Source of the DNA: Cycas panzhihuaensis | Taxonomy: Eukaryota > Cycadophyta | Reading direction: 5' to 3' | Assembly: GCA_023213395.1 (NCBI GenBank) | Contig: CM041465.1 | Span: 97,533,741-97,597,740 of the forward strand | DNA: 64,000 nucleotides | Part shown: in pieces, positions 35,735 through 46,574 of the stretch | Position numbering within the stretch: position 1 is the first letter of the stretch | Layout of the letters: each line of letters opens with the position of its first letter | Position numbers and translations under genes: made by a program | The notes under the pieces: model-generated | Told to the model about the DNA's origin: nothing | The model's input: only the letters and a program-made list of their open reading frames with translations | Databases searched by the model: none

Positions 35735-38318
35735 ATGCGACGTTTCTCGCGTCGCTTGCGAGGCTTGCCGCCATTGTTGGAAGACCAATCGTCTCGTTCC
35801 CCTCCGTCGTCGAACCTCGATTCGACAATGGAAGGTTACCCGTCCGATTGGGCCTACCGTCCCATGGCTTCAGGAACTCAAGAGTTCCCTTCGTCTATTC
35901 CTAACCGCCCGGAGGGCGATGATTCCATTTACTACCCAGATGACCATTTCCACCGGATGACTTTCACCTTCGCTCAGCTGAAAGATTCGGACCCCACGAG
36001 ACTCGCCACCCCACCGACGAGCCTCACGAGGGCGCCAAGGATCCCCTACTTCAAGTCCCTTCGACCTCAGATGGCTATGAGGATACCTCCTCCGACGCCG
36101 GCCGAGGTGCTTAGCGAGTGCTTGAGCTACCGTCAACCGCATCCTAGATGGTTTGCAAATGTCACAGAACATAGCATCTTCTTCGTCCATGCCTGCGTCA
36201 TCTACAACGATCGATGCTCCTGCTCGCGCACACACTTCCTATGCCGTGTCTACCCCGACTCCCAAGGCGAGTGTCGCGCCGCCTGTTTCCAGCCGTGGTC
36301 CTACTTCTTCAGGGCCCGTTCGCAGTGTGTCCTTCCCTCAACTCGGGGTTAGCATACCAAACCCTAGTCAAACGCATGCACCACCTCCGAACGTGACACA
36401 TGCGTTCCCTAGTAGGCCTCGAGGTCCTACTAGTGCCGCCGCCGTTAGCCATGTAGGACCCACGCCTACATGCGTCCAAAACCAAATTGGTGGTTCTTCT
36501 CTTTACGTGCCCCCAGGTTACACTGCTCAACCTTGGGGGCAGGGCAAGGGAAGCCATCTCCCTGTTTATGGGATGGACCCGTTGCACCCATATGGGGTCG
36601 CACCACCTACGACTGGCCCGTATGGGTAAAACCTGGTCCCTCATCCTCCGTTTCCGTCGTCCAACACAACTCCCATTGCTGCGTCATCGCAAGGGAGCGT
36701 ACCGCTTTTTTAGAACTTTTAGCCGCAGCCCCCTTTCCAACAAGGGGCCTTTTCCCAAGGAGGGATGGGTTTACCACCTCCATCCATTCCTTTACCGGTT
36801 GTTGACCCGTTAGTCCAAGCAAGGACATGTCCTTTCGTGGACTATAGGTTGACGCCATTGTCTATTGAGGCGTTGAGGACTAACCTGTCGCCTCACCCTC
36901 CTGAAGTTCCCAAATTCGACGGGACTTCGTCGCAAGACCCAACCGAGCATGTACGTAGCTTCTCTATGGCGTGCATCGATTATTGGGCTTACGACCATAT
37001 ACTTATGAAGCTATTCCTGCGATCCTTGCAGGGCGATGCCCTCAAGTGGTTTTATCGCCTTCCTGCCCATTCAATCTCCTCATTCCAGCAACTAGTGGAC
37101 GAGTTCGTCAACTACTTTGACGTCTACGCCCATTCGAAAGCGGAATGAAGGCGCTCATCGCTTAAACAAGGTCACGATGAGATGAATCGTGACTTTGTGC
37201 GACGTTTTCACGATCTTCTTCACTCCACCAAGGCTACGTTGCCTGAGGAGTTGAAGAGGGATCTCTTTGTCAATGCACTTCGTCTCGAAGTGCATGTGGA
37301 AGTCCTCAAGATGGGGGCGACCACGTGTGACTCTACAATCACGAGGTGTCTAGCTTTGGAGGCCATTGAGATCCAAGCGGGACTCAAAAAACCTCCCAAG
37401 CCCTCGCAACGCCGTGAGGTGCCTCCTCCAGCGAAGGAGACCAAACCTTCACAGCCCGCTAGGTCCACCTCCCATCCGACTGAGAGGACCCTAGATCCCC
37501 TTACTTCCGCTATTTGCTCATTTGAGCACACGATGAAGGAGTTAAAACTCCAACCTCCTTCGTCGCCAACCTCCCACAAACCCGTCCAGCAGACTTCTCG
37601 TGCGATGCCCCCCAAAGGGGGGAATGCCCAACCTTCTCAAGCAAGGAGGACCGATCCTCCCCTTGAGAAGAGGTGGTGCTCCATCCATGGAGAATGTTTC
37701 CATGATGATTCACATTGCCGGGCACAACACCCACGCGACGCCCCGCCGCGCGACTCGTCCCCTCGGCGGACATCGAGGCCTAACCTCGATCAACCCATTT
37801 ATAGAGACCCATTCCCCAAGCATGGGGAACGGGGTCGCGATGTCCAGCAAAGGAGCAGCCGGAATCGGGATAGGTCTCCCGATCCCCGCCCTTTGCGTGG
37901 TAGAGGTAAGGGTGTGTGGAGGTCGCCTTCCCCTTCGCGATCTCCTGATCGCCGCGCTCCATCACCTCCGTGGTCCCGTAACAAGGGAAAGAAGGTGATC
38001 CAAATGCTCGAGACCACTCCTCTCTATGCGTTAACCTGGTCTCAAGCTGCCAAGGAGGCAACCGGCGCCTCCGCGTCTACCTCGCAGCTTGATCCTCCTC
38101 CGGATGCTACTCCCCCGGAGATTCCTGCACTTCCCAAGACGATTCCCATATGCCCCGGGCGATTCGACTTTAGGAGAGCCCTTACCCAACCCACAAGGAG
38201 GGGTAAGCCTTTCTCCGTAGTCGAAGAGCTTCTTACAGTGGCCACCAGGATGTCCATCATGGACGTCTTAAGAAGTTGCCCGGAGCAACGAGCGCTCCTT
38301 CTAGAAGCTCTTGGATAG
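35735..38318 (+). pseudogene. Element A gag
   Basis: It starts MRRFSRRLRGLPPLLEDQSS at 35735. The frame changes between about 35960 and 36150, then stays in one frame from 36153 to a TAG at 38316. Premature stops are TAA at 36627, TAG at 36711 and 36720 (likely former CAA/CAG) and TGA at 37146 (likely CGA). The Gag core lies at about 36830-37150 (VPKFDGTSSQDPTEHVRSF, LKWFYRLP). KRWCSIHGECFHDDSHC at about 37669-37720 is a Cys/His zinc-binding block, followed by an Arg/Ser/Pro-rich tail. The protease continues in the same frame after the TAG, suggesting an originally fused or read-through gag-pol. Confidence 0.87.
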
Positions 38319-38339
38319 AATGACGCATCCGTTCACGCC

Positions 38340-39407
38340 TTGGGTACAACCCCAAGCGCGGAACCCATTATCTCCTTCGATCCCAGAGATCTCCCTTCAT
38401 CAAGTGGAAGCGAACGCCAATGGAACTTCCCTTTCACCATTACCATAGATACCCCCGATTGCACGCTACGGAGGACCATCGTGGACAACGGTTCCTCCGT
38501 TAACGCCATGCCCTTGCGCGTTATGCAAGAGCTCGGCGTTTCCGCCTTGGAACCGGTTCCATGGCGTGTCGAGGGGTTATGATTGATCGAGAAGACTCCC
38601 TTAGGATTTGTCTCGATACCTCTTACCCTCGAGGACAAGACCGTCGTTACCGACATCGTCATCCTCGATGTCGATGTTGATTACAACCTGCTTCTGGGTC
38701 GACCATGGCTCGACCAAATGGGAGCCATGTGTTCCACCCATTGGGGGCAACTTCAATTTGTCCATAATGGACAAATGAAAGTTGTCCTCCGCGAGTGATC
38801 GCTCGCCAAACTAGCTAGGCCTCCCGCCCAGGCAAGCTATGGCCATACGAAGGGAAACAAACGCCCTCCTAACCATGCCTCAGCTTGCTCTATTGGAATT
38901 CTTGATTACTCCTACCGAGAAGAAAGTCCTGCGTCTTCTTCCCCTAGCTTGACGCGTTTTGCTCCTATTGGTATCGGGAGTTATGGGTACGTCGCCGTGT
39001 TTGATGATGACAGATCCCATAGTGAGGATGAGGATCGTCCTCACCCAGTCTCGTTCCTCCGCACCAGTGTGGGGCGCCTTCCTAGCCCTAACCTCCCTCT
39101 TAGGGCCTCTTTTGTTGTAGAGCCGGGCCACTTTCACATGTCACATGACATTGCGCATGCTGATCATCATGTCCCGGACTCTTCCACCTCGTCGCCTCCC
39201 GTAGGTGACGATGTTGAGAGTTTCCCTCTTGCTTTTTACGAGGGACCTCTCCTTGACTCTCCTTTGTCATCCCCGGCGGATGGCGGGCAGTCTTCAGGCC
39301 ATACCGGTCCTATCACTCCCACGCCATCTCTCGCCTCACCCGTTACAAGTCAGGCCATCGATGGCGTGGACTACTTGAGCAGACGAGGCTTTCTTTGGAA
39401 CACTTAG
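38340..39407 (+). pseudogene. Element A aspartic protease and linker
   Basis: Same frame as gag. The retropepsin shows FTITIDTPDCTLRRTIVDNG with the active-site Asp, and LLLGRPWLDQMGAM near 38690. A stop at 38580 comes from a local change relative to B, which reads GYDGSEKTP there. A TGA at 38796 replaces a likely CGA. A Ser/Pro/Asp-rich linker runs 38949-39407, after which pol shifts frame. It would process the polyprotein. Confidence 0.83.
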
Positions 39408-41002
39408 CAGGTTCCATGCCGAGTTTACCTCCTGGTCACCACAAGTTTGGCCACCAGAAGGTCTTAGCGATTGGGTCCCCATTAGCCGACCCAATTCCCT
39501 CTTCTGTTTCCTCCCTTCCGGTTGATCTTGCCCCCCTCCATTTCGAGGAGGGGAATGCCATGTGCATGGGGGCAACCCAGGACATAGTCCTTGCCCTAGG
39601 TAGGGTCATCAAGGTAGGGGCGGAGTGCACCCCTGACGAGGTGAGGGAATACACCCTCCTGTTCCGGGAATTCCGCGACGTATTTATGTGGGAATACTCA
39701 GACATGAAGGGCATTGACCCCTCCATCGTTGTGCATAACCTTACGACCTTCCCTGATGCTCGCCCCGTGCGTCAGAAGCAGCGTCCCCTTCACCCGAAGC
39801 TCTTGGTCGCCGTTAAGATGGAAGTTGAGAAGCTTCTGGAAGCGGGACTTATTTCCTCCATTGATTACCCCAAGTGGGTATCGAATATCATTCCCGTTGC
39901 TAAAAAGAACGGGACCATTCGTATTTGTGTCGATTTTTGCGACATAAATAACGCTTCTCCTAAGGACAACTTTCCCCTTCATTTCATTGATCAAATAATC
40001 GATCGCACGGCTGGATTCGAAGTTATGTCCCTGATGGACGGCTTCTCCGGCTATAACCAGATCCAGATTTCTCCCGAAGACCGTCATAAGACGGCCTTCA
40101 CGACGCCATGGGGTACCTTTGCCTATAAGGCGATGCCCTTTGGTCTTAAAAATGCAGGGGCTACTTATCAAAGAGCCATGCATTTCATCTTCCACGACCT
40201 CATCAATAATACGTTGGAGGTCTTCATGGATGACATGATGGGCCTCTCCCGCTCCAGAGCCCATCATCTTTCCGACTTGCGTGCCATCTTCGCAAGATGC
40301 CGCAAGTACCATGTTAGCTTAAACCCACTGAAATGCGTGTTTGCCGTTACCTCGGGTAAACTCCTTGGTTTCCTCGTGTCCCAACAAGGAATCCAGATTG
40401 ATCCGAAAAAAGTCAAGGCGATCCTTGACATGCCACCGCCTAAGACCCAACGACAAATTAAGTCATTCCTAGGCAGGCTTGGTTTCTTGAGGCGCTTCTT
40501 GGCGGATTTCGCCATAAACGCCAAGCCTCTTACGAACCTATTAAAGAAAGGAGCTCCTTTTGTCTGGTCAGACAAGACCCAAAAGGCCTTCGTAGGGCTC
40601 AAGGAAGCTCTCATATCCGCCCCTACGCTGGCGCCTCCTCGCTTCGATAGGCCCTTCATCTTATACACCTCGGCAACCGATGAATCCCTGGGTGCAATGC
40701 TCGCACAGGAGGACGATTCGGGAACTGAGAGGGCCATTTATTTCATTAGCCGCACTCTCGTTGCCACTGAATTAAACTATCCCCCCGCCGAGAAGGAATG
40801 CCTCTCCTTGGTCCATGCGACCAAGAAATTTTGACACTACTTGCTCAGCAACATGACCAAGGTGATCGTTCAATCCGATCCCTTGCGTTACTTACCCGAT
40901 TCGGTTGTGGTAGGGCCGGGACGTTGGGCCATCCTGCTTCAAGAATTCGACTTGCAGGTCGTCAACAGGAAGTCGAAGAAAGGAATGGTAGTGGCGGAAT
41001 AG
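39395..41002 (+). pseudogene. Element A reverse transcriptase and Ty3-type RNase H
   Basis: The frame is open at 39395-40831 (479 codons). Motifs: FEEGNAMCMGAT, FRDVFMWEYSDMKGIDPS, then RT with ICVDFCDINNASPKDNFPL, SLMDGFSGYNQIQ (first catalytic Asp) and LEVFMDDMMG at about 40219 (active-site FMDD), ending KLLGFLVSQQGIQ. RNase H begins at about 40650 as [18 protein letters not shown], where the normal TDAS aspartate is Ser. The Glu (PAEKECLSL) and a later Asp (QSDPL) remain. Stops are TGA at 40832 and TAG at 41000. Loss of the first Asp suggests a non-catalytic Ty3 RNase H, with aRH supplying the activity, as described for Tat elements. Confidence 0.9.
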
Positions 41003-42346
41003 TTAGTCGATGCCGCCATCCCCAATGAGAGTGGCGTCCCTGTTGACGACTCCTTCCCGGATGAATCCATCATGACCGTCCAAGATGTTCCCCCTCACCC
41101 ACTCGCCGATAGCGAGTGGTATGGCGACATCGTGCGATATTTGACTCAACAAGAATATTGCCCCGAAGCTAGCAATAAGGTCAGGTCGCGTGTCCACGCC
41201 ACTGCTAGGCAACACCTCCTCGTGGACGGGGTGTTGTATAAGAGATCCTTCGATGGGATCCTGCTTCGCTGCATTGCTCCTGACGAAGCGGACCAAATAC
41301 TCCGTGAGTGCCACCATGGCATTTGTGGGGGCCACTTTGGGGCCCAATCCATGGCCCAAAGGATCCTCCGCATGGGCTATTACTGGTCGTCCTTGTTCAA
41401 GGATGCCCACGCTTGCGCCCTTAGATGCTGGCGTTGCCAAGAGCACGCCAACGTCTCTCACGTACCTTCCGAGGCACTACACCCTATCGTGTCTCCGTGG
41501 CCCTTTTCCCAATGGGGTTTAGACCTCATCGGGGCTATATCACCACCATCTTCCGCACAACATAAATACATCCTAACCGCTACCGAGTACTTTACTAAAT
41601 GGGCAGAGGCGATCCCCCTGTCCACTACCCCTGGCAAGACGATAGCCACCTTCGTCTACCAGCATATTATCTGTCGTTTTGGAATTCCAGACGTCCTAAT
41701 TACGGATAATGGAACTCTCTTTTGTAATAAGGAAATGGACGAATTGTGTGAGAAATTCAAAATCTCACACAAGACGTCATCCCCTTATTACCCCCAAGCA
41801 GGCAGATTGAGTCTTTCAACAAAACGCTCATTGGCATCTTGAAGAAAATCGTCGCTCAGTCTCAAAGAGACTGGCATATCCAGCTCCCTTCCGCTCTATG
41901 GGCTTATCGCACCTCTATCAGGACATTCAGGGATGACCCCATTCTCGCTAGTCTACGGGACCGGCGATACTTAGTTGGAAGTGGAGGTCCCTTCTCTGGG
42001 TCTCCCTTGAGGCCTCATCGATGAGGAGTCTACTCGCCAGCTCGTCTCCTGACCACGAAGCCACGGATGAGAGGCGCTGGCGGCTTATCAAGCGAACCTC
42101 GCTTCGAAAGCCCGTTTGCAAAGGACATATGATAAACACCTTCATGCCCGTCCTTTGTGTCCTGGGGACCACGTCCTCAAATTAGAGTATCTTTACGATC
42201 GCTTGGCCAAATTCGGGCCCAAGTGGGTAGGTCGCTTCGTCGTTCTCGAAAGCCTCGATAACGGCGCCTACAGGATCGCCACCTTAGACGGCTTGGAGTT
42301 TGAGAAAGCGGTCAACGGGAAATTCCTCAAGAAATTCTACGCGTGA
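41003..42346 (+). pseudogene. Element A integrase
   Basis: HHCC zinc domain at about 41305-41450 (CHHGICGGHFGAQ, CWRCQEHAN). The core has WGLDLIGAISPP (first Asp), TEYFTKWAEAI and LITDNGTLFCNKE (second Asp). At 41800 a loss of about 4 nt in the usual PQANGQ-E motif shifts the frame just before the catalytic Glu. The rest runs in another frame at 41839-42024. A C-terminal module at 42116-42346 includes KFGPKWVGRFVVLESLDNGA and FLKKFYA and ends in TGA. It would insert cDNA; this copy is broken. Confidence 0.88.
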
Positions 42347-43076
42347 TCTCTTCACCTTGCTCCGAAATGAACCTAAACTACCATCTTGGATTGTCCCCAT
42401 TCCTCCCCACCGAGGGTCGAATGGCAATTCAAGGTGGACTCTCGTTCCTTTTTCCGGTTCCTCCCGTGGAACCCGCGTTCCCGTATACTCTTGGGAACCG
42501 TTGTCTTCCTATTTTGGGCATCCCCCAAACTAGGACAACGCTATGGAGTATCGTTACTCCCCTTTTCGTGCTTGTCGTTTCCTTCGCATATTCCGCTATG
42601 CTCCCCTGTGGACGTGCATGTCGCCTTATTTTCTAACCTCACGCCTCTCGGTCACCTCTACTCACGGTGGATGCGTGTACTCCTGTTAGACGTATGGCCA
42701 TGCATGGACGGAAACGCCTGCATATTTACAAAACTTTACAACAAAATATATACATTTATACCTTCACATATTTACATATCATCATACAAACATTTGTAGC
42801 ATATTACAAAAATATTCATTTACAAAAGTAAACCATACATGCTACCTCTATCATACATGGTACACCATTTCATGCCAAAATGGGGTTCCAATTACCCCAT
42901 GTGTATATATATATCAAGAATGTCATAGTACATCGTGTATGTGGGAAGTCGGGATCCTTGCAGGGGGGAGTACAATCATGTGAGTCTACGATGACCGACG
43001 GAGGCCCGCTTTCCTGTCAAAATCATACATGTGTATCTCCTAATCTACTACTCTTGCCTGGATCCGGGGTCCCATC
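42347..43076. other. Element A spacer between pol and antisense gene ends
   Basis: The two transcription units converge here. It contains TATATATAT at about 42904 and blocks shared with 25801-26489 of B. No supported ORF. Confidence 0.6.
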
Positions 43077-43662
43077 TCACAGTGCGTGTGATCCCTCTCC
43101 TGGGGACCACATCTCTGCGAGGCTCCTCCTAGGCCTCCGCGAGCTGCCCGCCTCACTCTCCTCATCCCTAGGCCACCTCAGAGTCGTAGCTGCCGTGTGT
43201 GTGTGTGTGCGGCTCCTGCTCGACCTAGAGACCATCTGCGCCACCAGCTGGTCGTAGCGGACCTGGATGCGATCCCTCTCGCCTCGGAGTCCTTCCTCGA
43301 TGGCTCTAAACCTCTCCTCCGATGCCTTAAGGCGCTCCTTTAGGACTGCAAGGTGAGTGCTGCTCCCTATGTCTCCTCCTGACCCGCTCTGTGCCTCTAA
43401 GGCCTGGATCTGTCCATGCAGCTCATCTCGCTCGCCCCTGGTTGCATCGAGCTCTCGCTGCAGCTGCCCCCGGAATGCCATGTGCTCCTGGATCTCTGCA
43501 GTCCAGATGTCTCTCGCTCTCACCAATGGGGTGAATGCTTGCATGTAGGCCCCCGCCGATCTGGGCACATCCTCTGCCTGGATGGGCGGTTGCCCTCTGT
43601 AGACACGAGGGAACAACTCCCTCACCATAGCCTCGACCCGATCATTTGGACCTCCGCTACAC
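43077..43662 (-). CDS. Element A antisense gene, last exon: coiled-coil protein
   Basis: Minus strand, inside an ORF open from 43682. The likely exon starts at 43662 after an acceptor TTGCATTGACAG. It encodes RGQPPIQAEDVPRSAGAY, then a long charged helix with heptad-like Arg/Glu/Leu spacing (LQRELDATRGERDEL, LKERLKASEERFRAIEEGL), a basic tail and a stop at 43077. This looks like a coiled coil. The homologue in B is at 25233-25800. Function unknown; association of a PMD with a coiled coil in one antisense gene is inferred from order and splice signals. Confidence 0.6.
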
Positions 43663-43770
43663 CTGTCAATGCAACATGCCATGTGTCAGTGTGTATCCTC
43701 GATGTATATGATAAAGTCAAATCAAAATCTATCTAGATGTCAAACGACTAAGGAAACGGTTAGATCTCAC
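43663..43770 (-). other. Probable intron of the antisense gene of element A (108 bp)
   Basis: On the minus strand it starts G|GTGAGA and ends TTGCATTGACAG|G. The homologous intron in B (25132-25232, about 101 bp) keeps both borders. Conservation in both elements supports splicing on the antisense strand. Confidence 0.6.
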
Positions 43771-44263
43771 CTACCGTGGCTGCCGAATCCTCTGCTCGGG
43801 CGACGTCTCCCTCTCCTGGCTCTCTGCCAGCTGCCGGTGCCTCATCCTCTGGCACATCCTCTGCCTCTGCCTCCGCCTCGTCTCTGGTAGGGACTGACTC
43901 GACCCTCGCCTCTCCAGATCTCCTCACGATCCGTAGCCTGTGCCCCCTGGTCTCGGCCGCCCTGCTCATCTCGGCAACTCCTGATGGGCCAGCCCCTCCC
44001 GTGGCAGCCCCGGATGGTCCAGCTGCGTCCTCAGGTGCCTGTGATGGACTCGCCTCTCCCGCAGGTCGGGATGGGCCAGCCCCATCTCCCCCGTCGTCGC
44101 TGTCATCACCCCCATCATCATCATCATCATCGCTGTCATCGATGGGAGCTTCTGCCCCTCCTGCACCGTCATCACTCGCCCACCTCACTGCCCTGTATGG
44201 ATGCGCTGTAGTGCAGCCGAGTGAGGAGGTCGAGCGATGTCGCGTCGACCGACCGGCGGACAT
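43771..44263 (-). CDS. Element A antisense gene, acidic low-complexity exon
   Basis: The minus-strand ORF opens at 44263 and runs through the donor at 43770. It contains an Asp-rich run (DDSDDDDDDGGDDSDDGGDG), Gly/Pro/Ala-rich segments with AGPSG repeats, a basic HRLRIVRRSGEARVES patch and a Glu/Ala-rich end. It looks disordered and could be nuclear, but no targeting signal can be proved. It joins the PMD-like part upstream, possibly in one exon, since frames continue with few breaks from 44407. Confidence 0.5.
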
Positions 44264-44986
44264 GTGCCTGGTCCTCTGTCCCCCGGAATCTCGTCTGCCA
44301 TCTATGGACCATCGGGGCCTACCTCGCTATGGGGAATGGCCCCCCTACCAGTGCCACTGCCGCAAAATGATCAAAGAACCAGCACTACAGCAACGTGCTG
44401 TATGAAAATTGTCCTCGTCCTGACCTCCTGATGGTATCTAGTTAGGTGACGAGGTTCGCCACAACTAGGGCAGCCCAGTCCATCCTCTCGCCGGCCTCGC
44501 ACCAGCGCGCCGCGTCCACCCATCTGCCTGGGATCTCCCTATAGTTCTGTTTCTGGGAGATCCGGAACAGAATGCATAGCAAAATAAGCTTCCTCACCAA
44601 GAATCCCAGACATAAGTCTTGCAGAGGAGCTCCCTCACGCCACCTATCCGCCCGTGAGAACCGGGCCGCCTCTCTGTGTCTTGCCTCGGTCTGGCGGGGT
44701 CCTCGATCTCACGGGTCTCCCGTGGCCGCACCCCTAAGATCCGTCTAATGTCCTCTGGGGTGATGGATATGTCCCCTATCTGAGGCAAGTGGAACACGTG
44801 CCTCCTCCTATCCTAGTGCGACACTATGTCCACTAGGAGCCGCTGATCCGATGCGAACTGGGGGGTCCTCAGGGCCTTGTACAGGCTGCATCTCTTCAAA
44901 ATTGCCCTGTCGCCCTCCGTCGACATCTCCAGGTAACTAAGGATGGGCATGCCGACATTCTCGCGGTTGTCTACCGCGGTGACTAC
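44264..44986 (-). pseudogene. Element A antisense gene, plant mobile domain (PMD)-like part
   Basis: Minus strand, starting after acceptor TTGCTGATTGCAG at 44987. It reads ILSYLEMSTEGDRAILKRC, then HVFHLPQIGDISITPEDIRR with ILGVRPRE, the FHLP-G-...-TPEDV-ILG pattern typical of PMD proteins, then LLCKTYVW, and after a frame change WVDAARWCEAGERMDWAALV and a STLL-CWFFDHF block like the PMD C-terminus. One TAG at about 44812 and a frameshift near 44595 break it. PMD proteins such as MAIN/MAIL1 act in silencing, and PMDs also occur in transposons. A role in this element is not known. Confidence 0.6.
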
Positions 44987-45442
44987 CTGCAATCAGCAAA
45001 AGTTAATCCAAATCAGTTCCCTAGCACTCCTCCAGACCCCACTGCTGGTGCCCTTTTAGCTTCCTGGGCGTTTGGCCCTGTTTTGGCTTTCGATTTTACG
45101 CACGTATGCGCTCGAATTTAGCTAGCTAAGTCAGGCGGGCCCCATGACGATCGTTCACTTTGAGCGATCCCGCGGCTAAGATCGCGGTCTTGCGATTTTA
45201 GTCATGCAGATCGCCGGCAACCCCCTAAAAGGGGGGTTCTTGGCTCAGAAAAGTAAGATTTTTTGTGGTGGACCCCGTAGAGCCCACGGGACCGTGGCCT
45301 AATGCCTGTGTCCCGCCTCTTCCGGTCCAATTCGGACTCAGAGGCCTCAATCACCCATAAGGGGCATAAAAGCATTAAAATTTAAATAAAAGCAATAAAC
45401 TTTAAACTTTGAAATGACGAAGGGTTCGTTAGATCCACTCAC
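44987..45442 (-). other. Probable first intron of the antisense gene of element A (456 bp)
   Basis: On the minus strand it starts CCAA|GTGAGT and ends TTGCTGATTGCAG. The donor context recurs in H (CCCA|GTGAGT near 9598). Reading-frame continuity across the junction is not settled, so the acceptor is tentative. Confidence 0.4.
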
Positions 45443-45565
45443 TTGGATCCGGCTTTGATCGTCATCCCGTCCCGCGATCGTAATTTGTCTCTATGCTCGA
45501 ATCCGACGGTCAGATCGTCCTCTGCGTGCCCCTGAAGTCGGGTAGTGCTCATGTAGTAAGGGTAA
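45443..45565 (-). CDS. Possible first exon of the antisense gene of element A
   Basis: An open frame downstream of the TATA box on the minus strand starts MSTTRLQGHAEDDLTVG and runs to the donor at 45442. B keeps the beginning of the homologous stretch (CGAAACCAGAGCC). Short and only supported by position and splice signal. Confidence 0.3.
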
Positions 45566-45620
45566 GGCTCTGGTTTCGTCTGGCGCCCTTGAAAATGAAA
45601 TCAATTTTCATTAGTTTTCC

Positions 45621-45627
45621 TTATATA
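45621..45627 (-). promoter_or_regulatory. TATATAA box for the antisense gene of element A
   Basis: The minus strand reads GCCTATATAAGG, identical to the plus-strand copy in B at 24995-25006. It lies about 60-100 bp upstream of the first antisense frame. As TATATA is near-palindromic it could also serve aRH on the plus strand. Confidence 0.6.
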
Positions 45628-46151
45628 GGCGGGGCCACGGCGCACTTCTTCCGCTTCGCTCGTGACAGTCATTGGGACCGTCTCATCGCGCTGTTAGCCT
45701 TTGCCTTCTGGCCCTATCGCTCATTGTGCTTTATGGACGCCCTTTTTACCCTCTCTTGCAAGGGCATTTATGGCGCCTCATTATTGCGCTTTTGGCAGGG
45801 CCTTTTTGCATCGTTTTGCGCGCTGCTCCCGTGCATGTCCGAGTTTATACTCGTTTGGCTCGTTTCGTCACCCTGGACTCGTTTTTGCAGCCCTTTCTCG
45901 CCCCTGGGGTCCCCAAAGGAAATGCTCCCCCCGCCTGGGGGCGTGTGTTGCTTTCCCAAGCAACCTTTGGCACCCCAGGGCGTGTTTTCCCCGCCCACTC
46001 TTTAGCCAGTGGCCGGATTGCTTGCTTTCATTCTTGGGTAACCTCATTGCCAGGTCCTCCTACCCTTCTCAGCCTGCTTCGCGCTTGCTATTCGAGTCTT
46101 TGTTTCCGCTTGCATTGCTATTTGTTTACTGCTAGAACCTAGTACCCAGCC
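45628..46151 (+). other. Conserved block between antisense promoter and aRH in element A
   Basis: About 520 bp shared with B (24526-24998) and traceable in G. It has coding-like open frames, but the frame differs between A and B. It may be the aRH leader or a lost domain. Confidence 0.5.
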
Positions 46152-46574
46152 ATGGCCCTCCTCATTTTCACCGATGGTGGAAGTCGCGGCAACCCCAGAC
46201 CTTCTGCCGCTGCGTGGATTCTTCGCAGTCCCTCCAGGCACGATCACTTGCGTTCCAGAATCTTTCTTCCCAAGGCTACCAATAACGAAGCCGAGTACAC
46301 GGCCGTTATTGAAGCTCTTACGGATGCTCTTCGTTTCCATCGCAGTTCCATTGTGTTGTTTTGCGATTCTCAGGTCATGGTGTCCCATCTCACCCAGGTT
46401 TACCAAGTGCGATGCCCTCACCTGAGGAACCTTGCATCTGCCGCCAGGTCTCTCCTGGCTTGTTTCTCGTCAGTGGATATTCAACATATCTCTAAGCACC
46501 TCAACGCTGAGGCTGACAGCCTCATCCGCCTCATCCTTGAGCGCCGCCTCCCTCTTCTAGATGACCACCCTTGA
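46152..46574 (+). CDS. Element A second RNase H (aRH)
   Basis: A complete 140-codon ORF from ATG to TGA. It starts MALLIFTDGGSRGNP, with the first Asp and Gly-rich turn, then NNEAEYTAVIEALTDAL (Glu), LFCDSQVMVSHL (Asp) and LNAEADSLI (last Asp), the four RNase H acids in order at the usual spacing. Length fits a free-standing type I RNase H. The start follows CCAGCC and is close to a plant start context. It lies downstream of INT and of the divergent antisense gene. It would degrade RNA in hybrids during reverse transcription. It is the only uninterrupted domain ORF in A. Confidence 0.88.
   Translation: MALLIFTDGGSRGNPRPSAAAWILRSPSRHDHLRSRIFLPKATNNEAEYTAVIEALTDALRFHRSSIVLFCDSQVMVSHLTQVYQVRCPHLRNLASAARSLLACFSSVDIQHISKHLNAEADSLIRLILERRLPLLDDHP

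Noticed and set aside
39698-40312. 204-codon minus-strand ORF across the RT of A
   Set aside because: It is the reverse of a conserved RT coding frame; its openness follows from the codon pattern on the plus strand.
43193-43209. (GT)n run as a separate regulatory element
   Set aside because: It lies within the coiled-coil exon of the antisense gene (minus strand HTHT) and needs no other explanation.
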